In this document: positions 47,679 through 59,984 of the stretch, in pieces | How the letters are laid out: the number at the start of each line of letters is the position of its first letter | Numbering within the stretch: the first letter of the stretch is position 1 | From: Stratiolaelaps scimitus | Taxonomy: Eukaryota; Arthropoda; Arachnida; Mesostigmata; Laelapidae | DNA length: 64,000 nucleotides | Reading direction: 5' to 3' | Assembly (NCBI GenBank): GCA_019614645.1 | Contig: JABWDB010000046.1 | Span: 1,812,001-1,876,000 of the forward strand | Program-made: the position numbers and the translations under genes | The notes under the pieces: model-generated | What the model saw: the letters and a program-made list of their open reading frames with translations, nothing else | Database searches by the model: none | Told to the model about the DNA's origin: nothing

Positions 47679-48979
47679 GCAGGAAATCAAATCAAATTGA
47701 CTTCCCTATACGATTATTATGGTAGTCAGCGGTAGAACGATGTTGTTCCGCTTCCGTCCAGGCGGAAGCCCCATAAGGAGACGCCGCTAGCGGCATGTAG
47801 CTCTGGTCAGCCAAACACGGCTCCATACAATCGGGCGACACCTTCTCGTCGTGTGGTGTAGACAACAGTCCAGCGCAACATCATCATGACGTGATTAGCG
47901 TCTTGACGAACATTCTCCAAGGGGTCAGAGAGGCCTCCCTCTGGCCGGGAGGCCGTGATCGGAGGCGGTGGAAGAGGCGTTCCGGAACGGTGCCGCCTGC
48001 GCTGTCCCCTCGCCGGCTGAGATCCGGCTGATGTTGATGCTGAAGGACAGTATCTGCAGGCGCAGTCCTGCAGGCTGGTGTTAGTTTCGCGGATGGCCGA
48101 TGCTGTCCTGCTCCTTCTATCCTAACCTAAGTAAGAAGCTGAGAGGGAGAGGAACAGTGGGGGGGGGGTCATCTCCCTTCGGCGGTCTGGGTCCTTGAGG
48201 GTAATAAATATGTATGACCCTATGTATGACCACCGTGGCTCGAGAGCCTCAGCCACCGACGCGGCCGTCGCCAGCACCGAGGCTATTTCTACGACGACGA
48301 CGATGAGATGATTCCGCTGGGATAGAGCATGGGAACGAGCGGTCGGCTAGGCAGTCCGGCGAGCCGAGGTGAGTCGTGCAATCGCAAGCCGCCGACTAAA
48401 GAGATTGCGTCGAAAGTGTTGCAGGAGATTGAAGATGTTATACTTCATTGGCTCGATCAGCCTCGGAGGGCGCAGGGAATTCCCACACGATGCGATGCCA
48501 CTCTACGGCATCGAAAATTGAGAGCGATATTGCCCATGTGAGCGAAGCTCTTCAGTGTCCTACCTAAATGGGAACGTTCGGCGAATGTCTACCATACTAA
48601 TAAGCAGAGTAGTGAAAGAGGTTCATTAGATGCCTTCTATTATTAGTTGGTTACCGATGGTTATGTGTTAATTGATACATCACGTGATAATTCAGGGGTC
48701 CGAATTACATTTTAATATGAAGTAATATTATATATATATATATATCGTTTCATCGCTTAATCTTGTTGTTATACTTGACAATGGTTGAAACTGTGAAACG
48801 CCACCACTTAACAACACTCTGCTGCTCCGTGCGTCAAATCCTACGAATATCGATGCAGATGCCTCCATGGGATGACGAATCCATACGTCACTGTATTCAA
48901 GAGCTGCTGTCGCTGTCCACGTGTCCTTCCCACCGACTCTGACCACCTGGACACGCGCACGGAGGTGATGGGCGTGGTG
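46501..48979. other. gene-poor stretch
   Basis: No supported exon. (ATT)n at 47238-47256, (TA)n at 47646-47674 and a G run at 48160-48169. The frames at 46930-47400 overlap on the same strand without recognisable features. Confidence 0.4.
47646..47674. repeat. (TA)n microsatellite
   Basis: Uninterrupted TA tract of about 29 bases. Confidence 0.95.
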
Positions 48980-49650
48980 TGCGTTCATTGCTGGGCGGAA
49001 TGGCCCCCTGTCAATGGCGCCCAGACCAACGATGGCAAATCCGGATGGATGCCGCACACAGTGCGCCGCTGCCACGCTGGGGTTGTTACGGCAAATGACT
49101 GAGGCTAAACAAGTACTCGTCGTCGTTGTCATCACTGTTCGCTGTTCGCCTGGCCGTTGCTTGCCATTTCGCTCCAAGCAGGCAGGCCGGCAGGCACGGG
49201 AGAAAGAACAGCTCAAGGGGCGGCGGTTGTGGCAAGGGGCGGCTGCGCCACATAACGCCACAGGCCGTTGTAACAAACGCATGCAATTGCAGAACAGAGA
49301 ACGGAGCACTGGCAGCCAAGCAAAGGCAACTCAAACAAAGCACCAACCACGTTGCCGCATTCATTTGCCGACTCGGGCGTGCGTCAGCGGCCATTTGGAC
49401 ACATTGGGCAGTTTGGCACGAATAGCCCCAGTGTTTCGTCAGCATCGCCGCACGCCGGCCAGGCCTGGCCGGCTGGCTGGCTTCCTGGGTGAGTCGGGGC
49501 TCGGTGGATTGTTACCGGATGGGGCAGCTTAACCTGGCTGCCAAGGAGCTCTCTCCCACTGTCTCTCCAACCGCAGATTCAGCTGGACTGGGAAGACGGG
49601 GACAGGCCACCGCGGATCCCATGGACGGATACGAGCACCATATGTTCTCC
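48980..49650. promoter_or_regulatory. moderately GC-rich block
   Basis: Frames of 193 codons (minus, 48728-49309) and 172 codons (plus, 49014-49532) overlap; neither has a recognisable domain. GGCCGGCAGGCACGGG (49186-49201) and GGCCTGGCCGGCTGGCTGG (49463-49481) patches. Candidate regulatory region. Confidence 0.2.
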
Positions 49651-49997
49651 CGGCACCACACGCATCGCCCGTACCTACCTATCTTGTATTTCCGTTTTCG
49701 CTAACTACTGCAATTGTGCAATGGTCGCCTGCAAACGGTGGCATTTGCTGCTGCCGGGGAATTATTCGTTCCCGTCCGAAGGCGGACCGCGCAGAGGAAG
49801 AGGAGCTGCCCCATTGACGGAGGAGCTGGCCTCGTTCGTTGAGGGGAAAAAGTAGCTCGTAGGTGAACACGAACGAATGCATATAAAGTTCGCGTATGCA
49901 TAGACTCATGTCTTGTATATGGGGTGCACTTTTAGCGACTGTACGTCGGCTGATTCGGTTTGGAGAACACCCACACATTACATATGCACTCATATAC

Positions 49998-50029
<32 letters not shown>

Positions 50030-53017
50030 CAGTTATACCAGACATTAACAAGGTTTTTTGTGGATCACGAGATCATTCATGATATGAAATATACGAGTGC
50101 ATCAAGTAGCCCAAGCTGCACCGGTGTTTCCAGCCAGCAGTATGCTCCAGTGTATGTCTCTTATGATTCGCACCTCAGGACAAAGGCATAGACATCTTTA
50201 GTGATTAACATATTCTCGAAAATTGGTGCATAACCATAAGAATACGCAAGTGTTGCACGTTTTTGCGAAAATCGTTTTTTCATTCCTGCGACAACGATTG
50301 TTCCCTGGGGTTCCATGGGCTAATTTTGGCCCCTCCAGGCCAATATATCCAGCCCATCTTCCCCCTAAGCCAAACATCGAGCGTGGGCGTTTGCAACGAA
50401 CTTGGTACGATAGAGAATAGTAATTTTACAGAGGCATCGATAACATCACATATTCTTGATCATGTTCAGTACTATTATATATATATATAAATGCTACATC
50501 ATTCTGGGCGTCGGTTGAAACCCTCTATAATAAGCTATAATTACCATATCATGACCGACATTAGAGCATAGATTTACCGGCCCGCTGTGGCTACCCGTGT
50601 TGTGTGGCCTTCGTCGAAATATGGCCACGGCGAAGAAGGGGTCTGCTATGGGAACAGGCCTATTTCTTAAAGGCCAACAACGAGACGCCTTCAACGTCGT
50701 GTGGAGCAGGTGAAGAAATTCGACTATCGAATTTTACTGTATTTTCCTCATATTCAGCATGAATGGCCAACATCAATGTTTATGTTATATATATAATGAA
50801 ATACTATGAGGCGAGGCGCCGTTCGATCATGCCTGCACCGTTGACACTGACTTGCCATCTAATAATTCTAACTCGCTTGTTCTATGCCTCGTCGGTTTCT
50901 TTGTGGTGACGAAATCACTCCGCTGAGAATATCTGCCAAGCTTGAGAAGACTGCTCTGCTCTCAGTGAGCTAGCTATTGTTTGGCGTCCACCAGTTAGCT
51001 ATGGGATGCAGCGGCTTGGTCTTCACCGACCATGAGCGAACGTTACAGATCGCCGGCTGTCTCGAGGTCCGAACGCCCAACGTGTCGTGGGGCAGGATGC
51101 CCCAAGAGAGAAAGATGCTCGCTACGGACACACTGACTGAACGGTGTGAACAGTCAGGTTTAGCCAGGCACAGCAGCAGGTAGTAGCCTTTACCCGGGCG
51201 CTGGTCTAGGGCCACTTAAAGCAGAGCCATCCTTCTCCCCTGCTCTTCCCATGGAGATGCAGGAGTCAGCACAGAATGGCAGATTGAGTTGAATCTTTCG
51301 GATAGAAGCAGCAGCAGACGGCGCCAACCGCCTACTGAAGGAGAGCGAGTTGGCCAGTAGGAAAGAGATAGATGAGGAGAACACTGGACCCTCTGTGCCT
51401 GCTGTTGTCTGCGGGCGAACGCTCTCCTCCTGAGAGCAAAGGCGACACCGCACGTGAAGCCATCATCCCAAACGCACCTCTGGCTGGTTGCTTGCGTCCT
51501 TGACTAAGAAGGCTATTATGTGCTATAGGGCTATGTTGCGAGGATAGAGAATATTCGGTTACTGCCAAAGAGAACGTTTCTGTATTCATTTATGAGCGTT
51601 CACATAGGTAGGGCAGATGGCTGAGAAAAAGAAGATATGTGAAGATCGCCACTCACTCAGGGATGAAGTAGGTGCAAGGGACGCAAGAACGAACCTAACG
51701 AAAGGCTCGGTCGCCAGCGGTCATCGCTGAAACGGTGGCGATATATGGGAAATTGACCACTTAGGAAATTCGGTGGTGTCGAAAGACGATTACCGACATG
51801 TGCGTAATCTGGCAAAGATGTTATTGTAACAAACGATAGTGAAGACTATAGAAGTCGCCGATGGTATTCAACGACAGCGGCGAAACCACATCTGTATCGT
51901 GTGCCCTCTGGCGACTGGGCAACTGTGGACCGACTCCTGCTGAGAAATACATTTGGTCACCGATGCGAAAGTTCTGCTTCCTTTGGAAATCACATCCGTA
52001 TTTGCTAGTTTGTTTCTATCAGGACCAGGTTGCCCTCCTAAAGGGTGCAATGATCTAATCAAAAGTTTTTTCTCTGCTTTGAGCCGTCTTTGCTGACGGG
52101 CGCCTAGACCAGACCCGGAGGTATTGTGACGATTCCGACAGTGACGCCATTTGTCTATTGTTGACGAAATATAACACAGCTTGTTTCCATTTAGGCCTTA
52201 CCGAACAATACCATTAGGGTTTTGTATTCATAAGGCTTTATTTAAAGATCATATATTTATAAGGCCGAGTGAAATCTCATGAAATCGTCATATAACAGAA
52301 CAACAAAAAGTCAAACGAAAGTTGTGGACATACAACCCAGCACGGGTCCCAACTCAGTGTAGGTGATCCTTTCAACGATGTATAAATGGTGGACTTCAAA
52401 ACCACTGGGGTTCTAACCGCGAAAGGGCTGAGGAACCCGTTCGATATTCAGTTACGTTCGATATTCAATCACTATGAACACACTCAAAGCACTGTCACGA
52501 AGAGTGACCATCAAACTGAGGCTCACAAATAAATTCACTTTGTTTGAACACTGTGGAAACTTTTTCAGAACTCAATTTCAACTTTCCTTGCACCAACCTT
52601 TAACTTACCGAAACAGAACTAATTTGGCTTCTTATCTCGAGTCTATTCGTTCGTTCGTTGTATTAACGCTGCGCTGGAAAAAGAAGGGGTCCCTTGATGC
52701 AATGAGTGCAATTAGATGCCGAGGATTAGAGAGCGAAAGAGAGAGAGAGAGAGAGAGAGCCGGAGTGCCTGATTCATATCTTCATGTGTGTCGGTACTCG
52801 CTGGGCCGGCGACTATTACCGCTTGGCAAAATTGACACCGATAGGGTGTGTGTATTAGGTGGGTACTGGCGGATATTGTGTAGTGCCCCAAAGTGATCGT
52901 GGTTAATATGAGTGGCGGAGCTGTTAGCTTGTCAAGGTGATACCCTGCCCGTCTCACTAAATGAAGGGCTCTGCCCAGGGCGTCGTTGGGAAGGGGGGGA
53001 TCCACAAAGTTGGCATC
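49651..53017. other. gene-poor stretch
   Basis: About 3.4 kb without a supported exon. (TA)n at 50002-50029 and 50476-50490, and a GAGA tract at 52737-52759. Confidence 0.4.
50002..50029. repeat. (TA)n microsatellite
   Basis: Uninterrupted TA tract of about 28 bases. Confidence 0.95.
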
Positions 53018-53050
53018 CGCTCGACCCACGCTCGACCCACGCTCGACCCA
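53018..53050. repeat. three tandem copies of an 11-bp unit
   Basis: CGCTCGACCCA repeated three times exactly, then diverging (GACCCTCGCG). A small minisatellite. Confidence 0.9.
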
Positions 53051-55189
53051 GACCCTCGCGTAACTTTAGTGTGCGTGAACCCGAAGACGAACATAGCCTA
53101 ATGGAGAAAAGTCATACTTGATTCGCTTGTTATCAAGCAAAGTTCGATATAGCCACGCCTGGGTAAGGTCTAGCCGTCGAAACGATACTAGAACTGGAGT
53201 GCGTATGAGTTGGAACCTTCGCAGAACTGAAAAAGTCTATTGAGGTGTAACGTTGTTAACAATTCAGAGTGTGGCTAGCAAGTGTAAGCTCGATGCACGA
53301 ACGTTTCGAGTGCCTTTTACCTGCTAACTGGCCACTTACACCGTATTCAACAGGGCGTCCTGTGTGCCGGACTCTGTAGAGTGTTAATTGGACTTAACAG
53401 CCCACGTGGACGGTGGGAATGACTGCGTAAGGTGCAGTCCAAGAGGGAACAGAGCAGAATATATGTCGCCAAACAATTTGGCGCTCTCCTGCAAAGTTTC
53501 GCATAGGCGAGATGATATGTTCGGTGGGACACGGCTCGGTGGCAGTTCGAGGCGTTTTGTTCTAATATATAATAGCATGGTAATTTATTCACTTAGGAAC
53601 GAACCAAGGTGGCCAAGTGGAAGCGAAGCTTATCTCACGTTCGGCGCGCGGATTTGTTCTATGTTTCCAGTCATAGCGTCAGCGTCGACCGACTAAACTT
53701 GCATGGGTATAATGCGAACTCATAACGCCGTGAACGATTGTGTGCATAAAAAAGTAACGGATCCTGGAAGAAAGTTAGCCTATTCTAGTGTGCAGCATAT
53801 ATTATAGTTTAGGGTCACCTTAGTCTCTTAATTAATATGCACGAGACTCTTTTGAATGAGGGACCTAAAAACGTTGGGGTTGTGGACGTACTTCCATTCC
53901 CTTCGGATACGTGGATGGCAGCGTCCTTCGCCTTCGATGGGAGATTGTCAATTATTGTCTGTGCTAGCAAACGAAATATGGCTCTGTGCTCGTATACTGA
54001 CCGTTCGATTTGAAATAAACTCCCCAATCCTGTATATCATCGTTGTTTTGAAAGGGCCTCATACAGCGTACAGAGGCACCCTTATGGTCCAAAACTGCAT
54101 TTACATGTGTAGGCTCATCTACGCACAGAACGAATCACCACGGACTACAACGGATAATAGCGTGACCGATACTGCTAAAAGGCTTCCGTAGCCTGTCGAA
54201 CACAAGAGCAAGCCTGCTCTGCTGAGCATGAGTCAAGTAATACACAGATAACTAATTGTCATTGAACCCCAACGAAGTTGATGGCGTTCAGGGTAATGCC
54301 GCAGATTAAACCGCTGATATCGTTTTAACCCGTTTCTGCCCAAGCAACGCACCGGCTCCAGAGAGTCTGGTGTGATTCCAGCAGTTCCTGGGTCGTTATC
54401 GCATAAGTTGCGATGTACGGCGAACATTAGCAGGCCACACCCGGGCGTTGACCGAGCGACTCCGCTAATATTCATCATCAGGGTCTATGGGACTATTACA
54501 GTGATGATAGTGCGTCTGCATCATGTCTCTGGCTGGTCGTCTCGTCAAGTTTTAACTAGCGCTCGCATGGAGAGTTAAAGCGGAATTGGCAATAAAAAAG
54601 GCTGGTCCTGGTGTGGCAGGAACGCCTTAGTTTATGCCACGGGTTTTCATCCGATCCCACTTGAAAGCGTTTACCTCGTTCCTGAGTACGGGATATTTCA
54701 AATATACTCATTCCTTTCTACCGGTAAAGGAGGAACGAATTGCTCCACAAAGTCGGTTAGGGCCGTAACTACGATCGCGTTGGGGTCCAGCGTCCACCAC
54801 CGAGATTAGCAATTCACTCACTGAATGGCAGAGCATTGAGAACGACGTCGATAAATATCGCCCTATACAGACCTCGATGTTGACCGCAAACGTGTGCAGT
54901 AGACGGTTTTGGTTGCAAATCAAGACAAAGAAGCAAACGAACGAAAGGAGATACCCACCAAAGGAAGATTACTTTCTACAGGGTGTTTCACAATTGCTAG
55001 CTTAACGACTCTGAAACTTCCGCCAGGATGTTGACGTCTAATGAGGCTTATCTCCGTCAATTGTTTCCTTGGGCTCCTTGGTACGCGCGAGCTTCTCTAC
55101 GCATCGTTACTCCTTGGCGAGGATCCAGATTGGAGGCAAAATGGTACACATACACATTTCCTGTCAAGGTCTTGAAGGTAACGCCGATA
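53051..55189. other. gene-poor stretch
   Basis: No supported exon in about 2.1 kb. Frames up to 111 codons near 53856-54191 have no recognisable features. Confidence 0.4.
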
Positions 55190-55290
55190 GTACCAAGAGG
55201 CACTACAGCTTGGGATAGATCAACCGAATATCGCAGGTTCGAATCCAGCTGTGGACACCTCATGAGAGTGTGGATCCCGACATTTCTCGT
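55190..55290 (+). mobile_element. possible tRNA-derived SINE head
   Basis: A B-box GGTTCGAATCC at 55236-55246 follows an A-box-like TACAGCTTGGGATAG about 30 bases upstream. The tail does not match the other families, so the call rests on the B-box and spacing alone. Confidence 0.35.
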
Positions 55291-55498
55291 AGTGATGCTA
55301 CCATGTGGCGAGAAGTTTCTGCTGATGGACGAACTGGGCTGTCGAAATGAAAGACTTTTCGTCGCGGAGATAATGAGAAAACTATCTCGCAACTTTACAT
55401 TATATTTACACCTGGTTGGTTGCAACTCCGTCCTGCATTGGTACGTCTACATATATATGTGTATGTACATAGAAACGTATATGGACGCTTTATCGATA

Positions 55499-55597
55499 TA
55501 TAAGTATATACATATATATATATATATAATATATATGTATATAATATATATATATATATAATATATATATATATAATATATATATAATATATATATA
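55499..55597. repeat. (TA)n-rich tract
   Basis: TA repeat with many single-base interruptions, abutting the left arm of the large inverted repeat. Confidence 0.9.
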
Positions 55598-55598
55598 C

Positions 55599-55811
55599 GC
55601 ACATGGCGGAACGCTACTTATGGTTAAGATGACACTGTTGATTACAAATATATTAGGATACATGGCGGAGAATCTCGGATGTCAATCAGGACTTTGATTG
55701 AAACCGACAATGTTTTGCTAGTTCCGAATGCCTCCCCTGTTTTACATAGTTATCGCTAGTTATAGCGATACGATGTCCAATATCGTCGTTGACATCAAAT
55801 ACAATAGAGGT

Positions 55812-55883
<72 letters not shown>

Positions 55884-56234
55884 ATATTATTATTATTATT
55901 ATTATTATATTATTATTATATATATATATATTATATATATATATGTGACGGGATATGGCAAACGCAAGTGAAGAGTGTGATATTCGGGCGAATGATTGGG
56001 TTGTACTATTCGAAGAATTGTGCCTCTATTGTATTTGATGTCAACTACGATATTGGACATCGTATCGCTATAACTAGCGATAACTATGTAAAACAGGGGA
56101 GGCATTCGGAACTAGCAAAACATTGTCGGTTTCAATCAAAGTCCTGATTGACATCCGAGATTCTCCGCCATGTATCCTAATATATTTGTAATCAACAGTG
56201 TCATCTTAACCATAAGTAGCGTTCCGCCATGTGC
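55599..56234. repeat. nearly perfect inverted repeat, 218-bp arms, 200-bp spacer
   Basis: Left arm 55599-55816 and right arm 56017-56234 are reverse complements with only two mismatches that I can find by eye (216 of 218). Outer ends read GCACATGGCGGAAC and its complement. The same string ACATGGCGGA recurs inside the arm at 55660, so the arm has a nested sub-repeat. The spacer holds (TA)n, (ATT)n and about 70 bases of unique sequence. The arms encode no long frame; the frame beginning MPPLFYIVIASYSD appears on both strands only because of the symmetry. No target-site duplication is obvious. It could be a foldback/MITE-type transposon, a hairpin-RNA source, a recent inverted duplication, or an assembly artefact. 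Confidence 0.9.
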
Positions 56235-58022
56235 AAAGATATCTCCGAGCTTCTCTTTGTATCTATCTGACGATCCATCTGTATGGGGCACGGCACTCTG
56301 TCGTCCGCCTTTACGAACTCACGTGTCGTCTCTCTCCTCCTTACGTGAGACGTCGTGTTCCTGTCTCATTAGTCTATTACGATGAAAGGAGGCTTGGCGT
56401 TTCCGCGCGCTCTGGAAAGCAGCCCCGACCCCGGAGCGACGAGACAGCCATCTAGGCCACTGCTGCGGCAGGAGATGCCCGTCCCCCTGTCGCTGGGCCT
56501 TGAGTCGTTCGGGTCTTGCAGCCTTGAGCCTCGAGTCTCATTATTTACAAAGATCCCGTACGAACGCCCACACCCCTCTGCCCCACGGCATCTTCAAAGC
56601 CTGCGGCGGGAAGGGCCAGCGTCAGGGCTGCCGTCAGGGCTTCCTCCGTTTTTTCGTCTAAAGGAAACGCTTGATTTCGTCGAGGAAAAGACACCTTCTT
56701 CCAGGCGGGGACGGGAAGTGTATCAAGGATGAGAAAATGTTAGAAGGTATGGCCGGAGTTGGATGGAGAGCTAGCCTGCTGCTTTCTTGAACATCAAACT
56801 CAAATCCTTCTCAATACCCCACCCTCCTCCAGCTGTTTCTGCGATATATCCATTCTATCAGATGAATCCAGGACGCGTAACGTACACCTCTAGGTTACGG
56901 ACAGGCAGACGTTACCTAGAGCAGGTATAGACCACGGAAGCGATAGCCTGCAGACAGACGCATTCACACACAGAAAGGTTAACTTCTTGTGGATGTATTC
57001 GTCGACAGGGGTGATCGGGTTCTACAGCTTATGCTTTGTTGAACCGCAGGCCTGATTAATTTCTTGCGCAAACTCTCAGAACACTGGTGGTTCTTGCGGA
57101 TCTCGTTGGGTGTTGGCAAAATGTTCCTTGGCTCAGCTCCGACGTTGGCCTCAACGACAGGGTGCATCCTAACGATGGAGGCCTTCGACATCGGGGCAAG
57201 CGACACGAATCTGTTTGCTCCTGTTCCTAACTGTCCCTTGAACTACGGGTTCCTAATTTTTTACTATTGGACGATTGCTTCCTTTTATTCCTCAGTTCTT
57301 CTCCCTCTGCCTCTGTCCCTTCAAGAATCAGACGAGCTGATGAGTGTAATGAAGGCAAGAGCTCTTAAACGCTCGAACGCCACTCGGCACCGACGCGAGC
57401 ACAAAGCTCGCCTCGTCTGCCAATGACCTCTGCGCCCTGATCAGCCATTGAGCCGACTCGAGCACTGATGCCAGGCAACGTTGCAGGGAACTGGCTAGCG
57501 AACGGGCAGTCAGACGCCGCAGATTGCCTTCGAGCCAGATCGAAAGAGAGAAATTGAGTGAGCTGAATCGCAATCGCTCTCGGTGGAAGACAGACCCGTC
57601 GAAGTCGTGTAAGGGCTGGATAGCCGAAGACGTCGGACTGCGAATCTTCGTATAACCAACCCCAGGCTCACATCGAACGAACGACCCACCGAAGACCGAA
57701 TCGAGGTGGATAAGTCGACAAGGATGACGACATGAAATGGGTGGAGAGAAATGGGAAACAAGTCGGACAGGACAGACAGCCGAACTCGAATCTTTTTACT
57801 CCTTTGTCGACTGGTTGCCTAGTCTGACTGTTTTAGGAATTGCTGTTGAAATAGCTCAGACTACCATTTTCTGCCAGAGTTTACCTCTATACAGTATTTG
57901 ACGATAGGAAAACAGACTGCTATCGGGATCAGATTTGATGAAGTTACATTCCGCCAGGTCGAATTTTAAGCCCCAAACTGAGTTGCGAATCATAAGGCAG
58001 GGTGAATCACATCTGAGAAACT

Positions 58023-58024
<2 letters not shown>
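56235..58024. other. no supported gene
   Basis: Frames of 100-120 codons (56382-56732 and 57064-57426, plus strand) lie in moderately GC-rich sequence without recognisable domains. No repeats recognised. Confidence 0.3.

Positions 58025-58052
<28 letters not shown>
58025..58052. repeat. (TA)n microsatellite
   Basis: TA tract of about 28 bases abutting the second copy of the dispersed repeat. Confidence 0.95.
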
Positions 58053-58055
<3 letters not shown>

Positions 58056-58570
58056 CCTCAAAGCTCCAACAATATGGGAATGTGCGCTCACCAAACGTAG
58101 TTAATATATTTCCGCCCTTTGACCACATTTCTATAGCAAGATACAAACGGTACCGGGATTGACTTCATATGATATATGGTACAGGTAACGACAGTCAACC
58201 CTTACGTATGTATTGGGGTGCTAACGAGGCGCACCACAACTGAGCACATTGGTCCACTATTGAACCTCTGCGGACACCCATACTCTAGCACTTTATCATC
58301 CCCTCCGCAGCATACACAGGACGCCATCCAACACGATTCTGCCATCAATCGTTTCTTCATCAAACCTACTTCACCTATGTGGTTGCATTGTTCCAGTAAA
58401 GGCGTAACCTACCTAGCTGCACTTACCAAACTACCCTGGCCCACTTGCTCTAATACATTGTTCCAATCGTTCCGTTGCAACTGTGATCCCATATCCATGC
58501 CATGGCGTCGCATTGCAGGTAGCGCGTCAGCTTTCCACCACTTTCAACCTGCTAGTTTTTTGTAGACATT
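58053..58570. mobile_element. unclassified dispersed repeat, copy 2
   Basis: The first 240 bases match 31838-32090 in ordered landmarks. The following part is open for 129 codons on the plus strand (58176-58565). On the minus strand a 40-codon stretch (KWWKADALPAMRRHGMDMGS, later NDWNNVLEQVGQ) follows a TGA and ends at a donor-like GGTAAGTG. I cannot tell whether this is decayed element coding sequence or chance. Confidence 0.5.
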
Positions 58571-59393
58571 TTCGAGGATCGAAGGTGGGCCGCAATCCCG
58601 TGTACGGCTGGCGTCGATGACAATACGTCCCCTCAACCTGTTTGCGAGTCTATGCCTTCCCTAGAACCACTAGCCTGCTAGTCTATTGAAGTTAACCCTT
58701 TGACCTCTTGCGGTAATCCCGTAATCTCAGCTGTGGAGCTCGAAAAGCTACGTAACTTCCCCAATGGAATTGTTTTCATTAAAAACACCCCTCAACCATT
58801 TCGCAACAGAGCACCGTGCACCAAAAAAAATCGAAAAAAATATCAAAACGCCATATGGCTAGAAAAAATATATATTGACATTTTTCCAAAAGTCTATTTT
58901 GCGCCTATCAGGTACAGTTTCAAGAAGTGGGAAACCGTCCCATTAAAGCGTTTTACAGGTACTCAACCGTTGCCAAAAGAACGTCGACCAAGTCATCGGG
59001 TTCAGTTTGTAAATTTTTACGGGAGTTTTTTTTCTGTTTTCCTCTATATTTACATTTGATGGACCCGATCCTTCTTTCTGTATATGTCATTTTCGCCATA
59101 TTGTTTTCTCGTCGTGCCAATCATCAGAATCCTTAGAGCCCCTTTCAAAATCGTCGAGACAAACTTTACCCGCCGTAGATTACAGGACATATATATATAT
59201 GTGTATGTATATGTGCGCTTTTTGATAGATCTCGACATCCTCCATGTCCAACTCACGTAGAAACAAATATAAAATGCTTTATTCTGTTTGCCTGTTTACT
59301 TATCGTAGATAGGGTCAACTCGCCCGGTCTGGACGTCCGATAGCTGGGCTCAGGGACGCAGAACCCGTTCTTGCTGAACATCTCTCTCTAACT

Positions 59394-59395
<2 letters not shown>
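58571..59395. other. no supported gene
   Basis: AT-rich. A 119-codon frame (58700-59059, plus) is Lys/Phe/Tyr-rich, as AT-rich DNA gives, and ends in translated T runs. Confidence 0.35.

Positions 59396-59431
<36 letters not shown>
59396..59431. repeat. (TA)n microsatellite
   Basis: TA tract of about 36 bases. Confidence 0.95.
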
Positions 59432-59433
<2 letters not shown>

Positions 59434-59702
59434 TAGAAAACATCAGCAGCAACGAATGCTGCCGGCAGGAGTTGAAGCAATAACGCGGTTGGTAGCTGTT
59501 CAACGGCACCAAACTCAACAAATGCTGCTCTGGCTGCCTCGACGGACGTATCTTGCCGTTCGGTCGTTTCCATTGTTTGACGATCGCATCGTCCTGTAGG
59601 GCCTGTTGTTCCGCGTTTTGTATTCGTGTTTTGCGAAAAACCCCAAAACGCCTGATCTTCAAGAGACACAACGGCCCATCGGCTTAAGACAACATCGTTT
59701 CA
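59432..59702 (-). other. unassigned protein-like open frame
   Basis: From an in-frame TGA near 59700 the minus strand is open for about 90 codons into the (TA)n. Part reads SVEAARAAFVEFGAVEQLP, alanine-rich and helix-like. A second overlapping frame reads ALQDDAIVKQWKRPNGKIRP. Both are unusually protein-like for this window, but they cannot both be real and I recognise neither. Possibly a decayed transposon coding fragment truncated by the microsatellite. Confidence 0.2.
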
Positions 59703-59984
59703 ACATGCGAAATGACATTTAGCTTCAATATGAGATTCGGAATGGTACGAGACAAGCGCTTCTTCACTTCAGCATACGCACCGCGTCGTCTATGTATCCC
59801 TGCAGTCGTTTGTGCCGAACGACTTTCGAAGGACCAATTCAATAAGCGATTGTGTTTCGAGCCAACACAAGTCAGGAGGCGTTCTGTCAAACCTGCCTAT
59901 TTTCAGTCCGTGTTATTTCGATCAGACAACAAACTCGAGGAAAGCATGACCAGTTTATTTTCAATAATAGTATGCACATATTCA

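Noticed and set aside
48728..49309. A 193-residue minus-strand protein
   Set aside because: It overlaps a 172-codon plus-strand frame in GC-rich sequence, ends in translated (TA)n and shows no recognisable feature.
55728..56147. Two proteins sharing the N-terminus MPPLFYIVIASYSD on opposite strands
   Set aside because: They are the same arm of the inverted repeat read in each direction, continuing into TA and ATT repeats.
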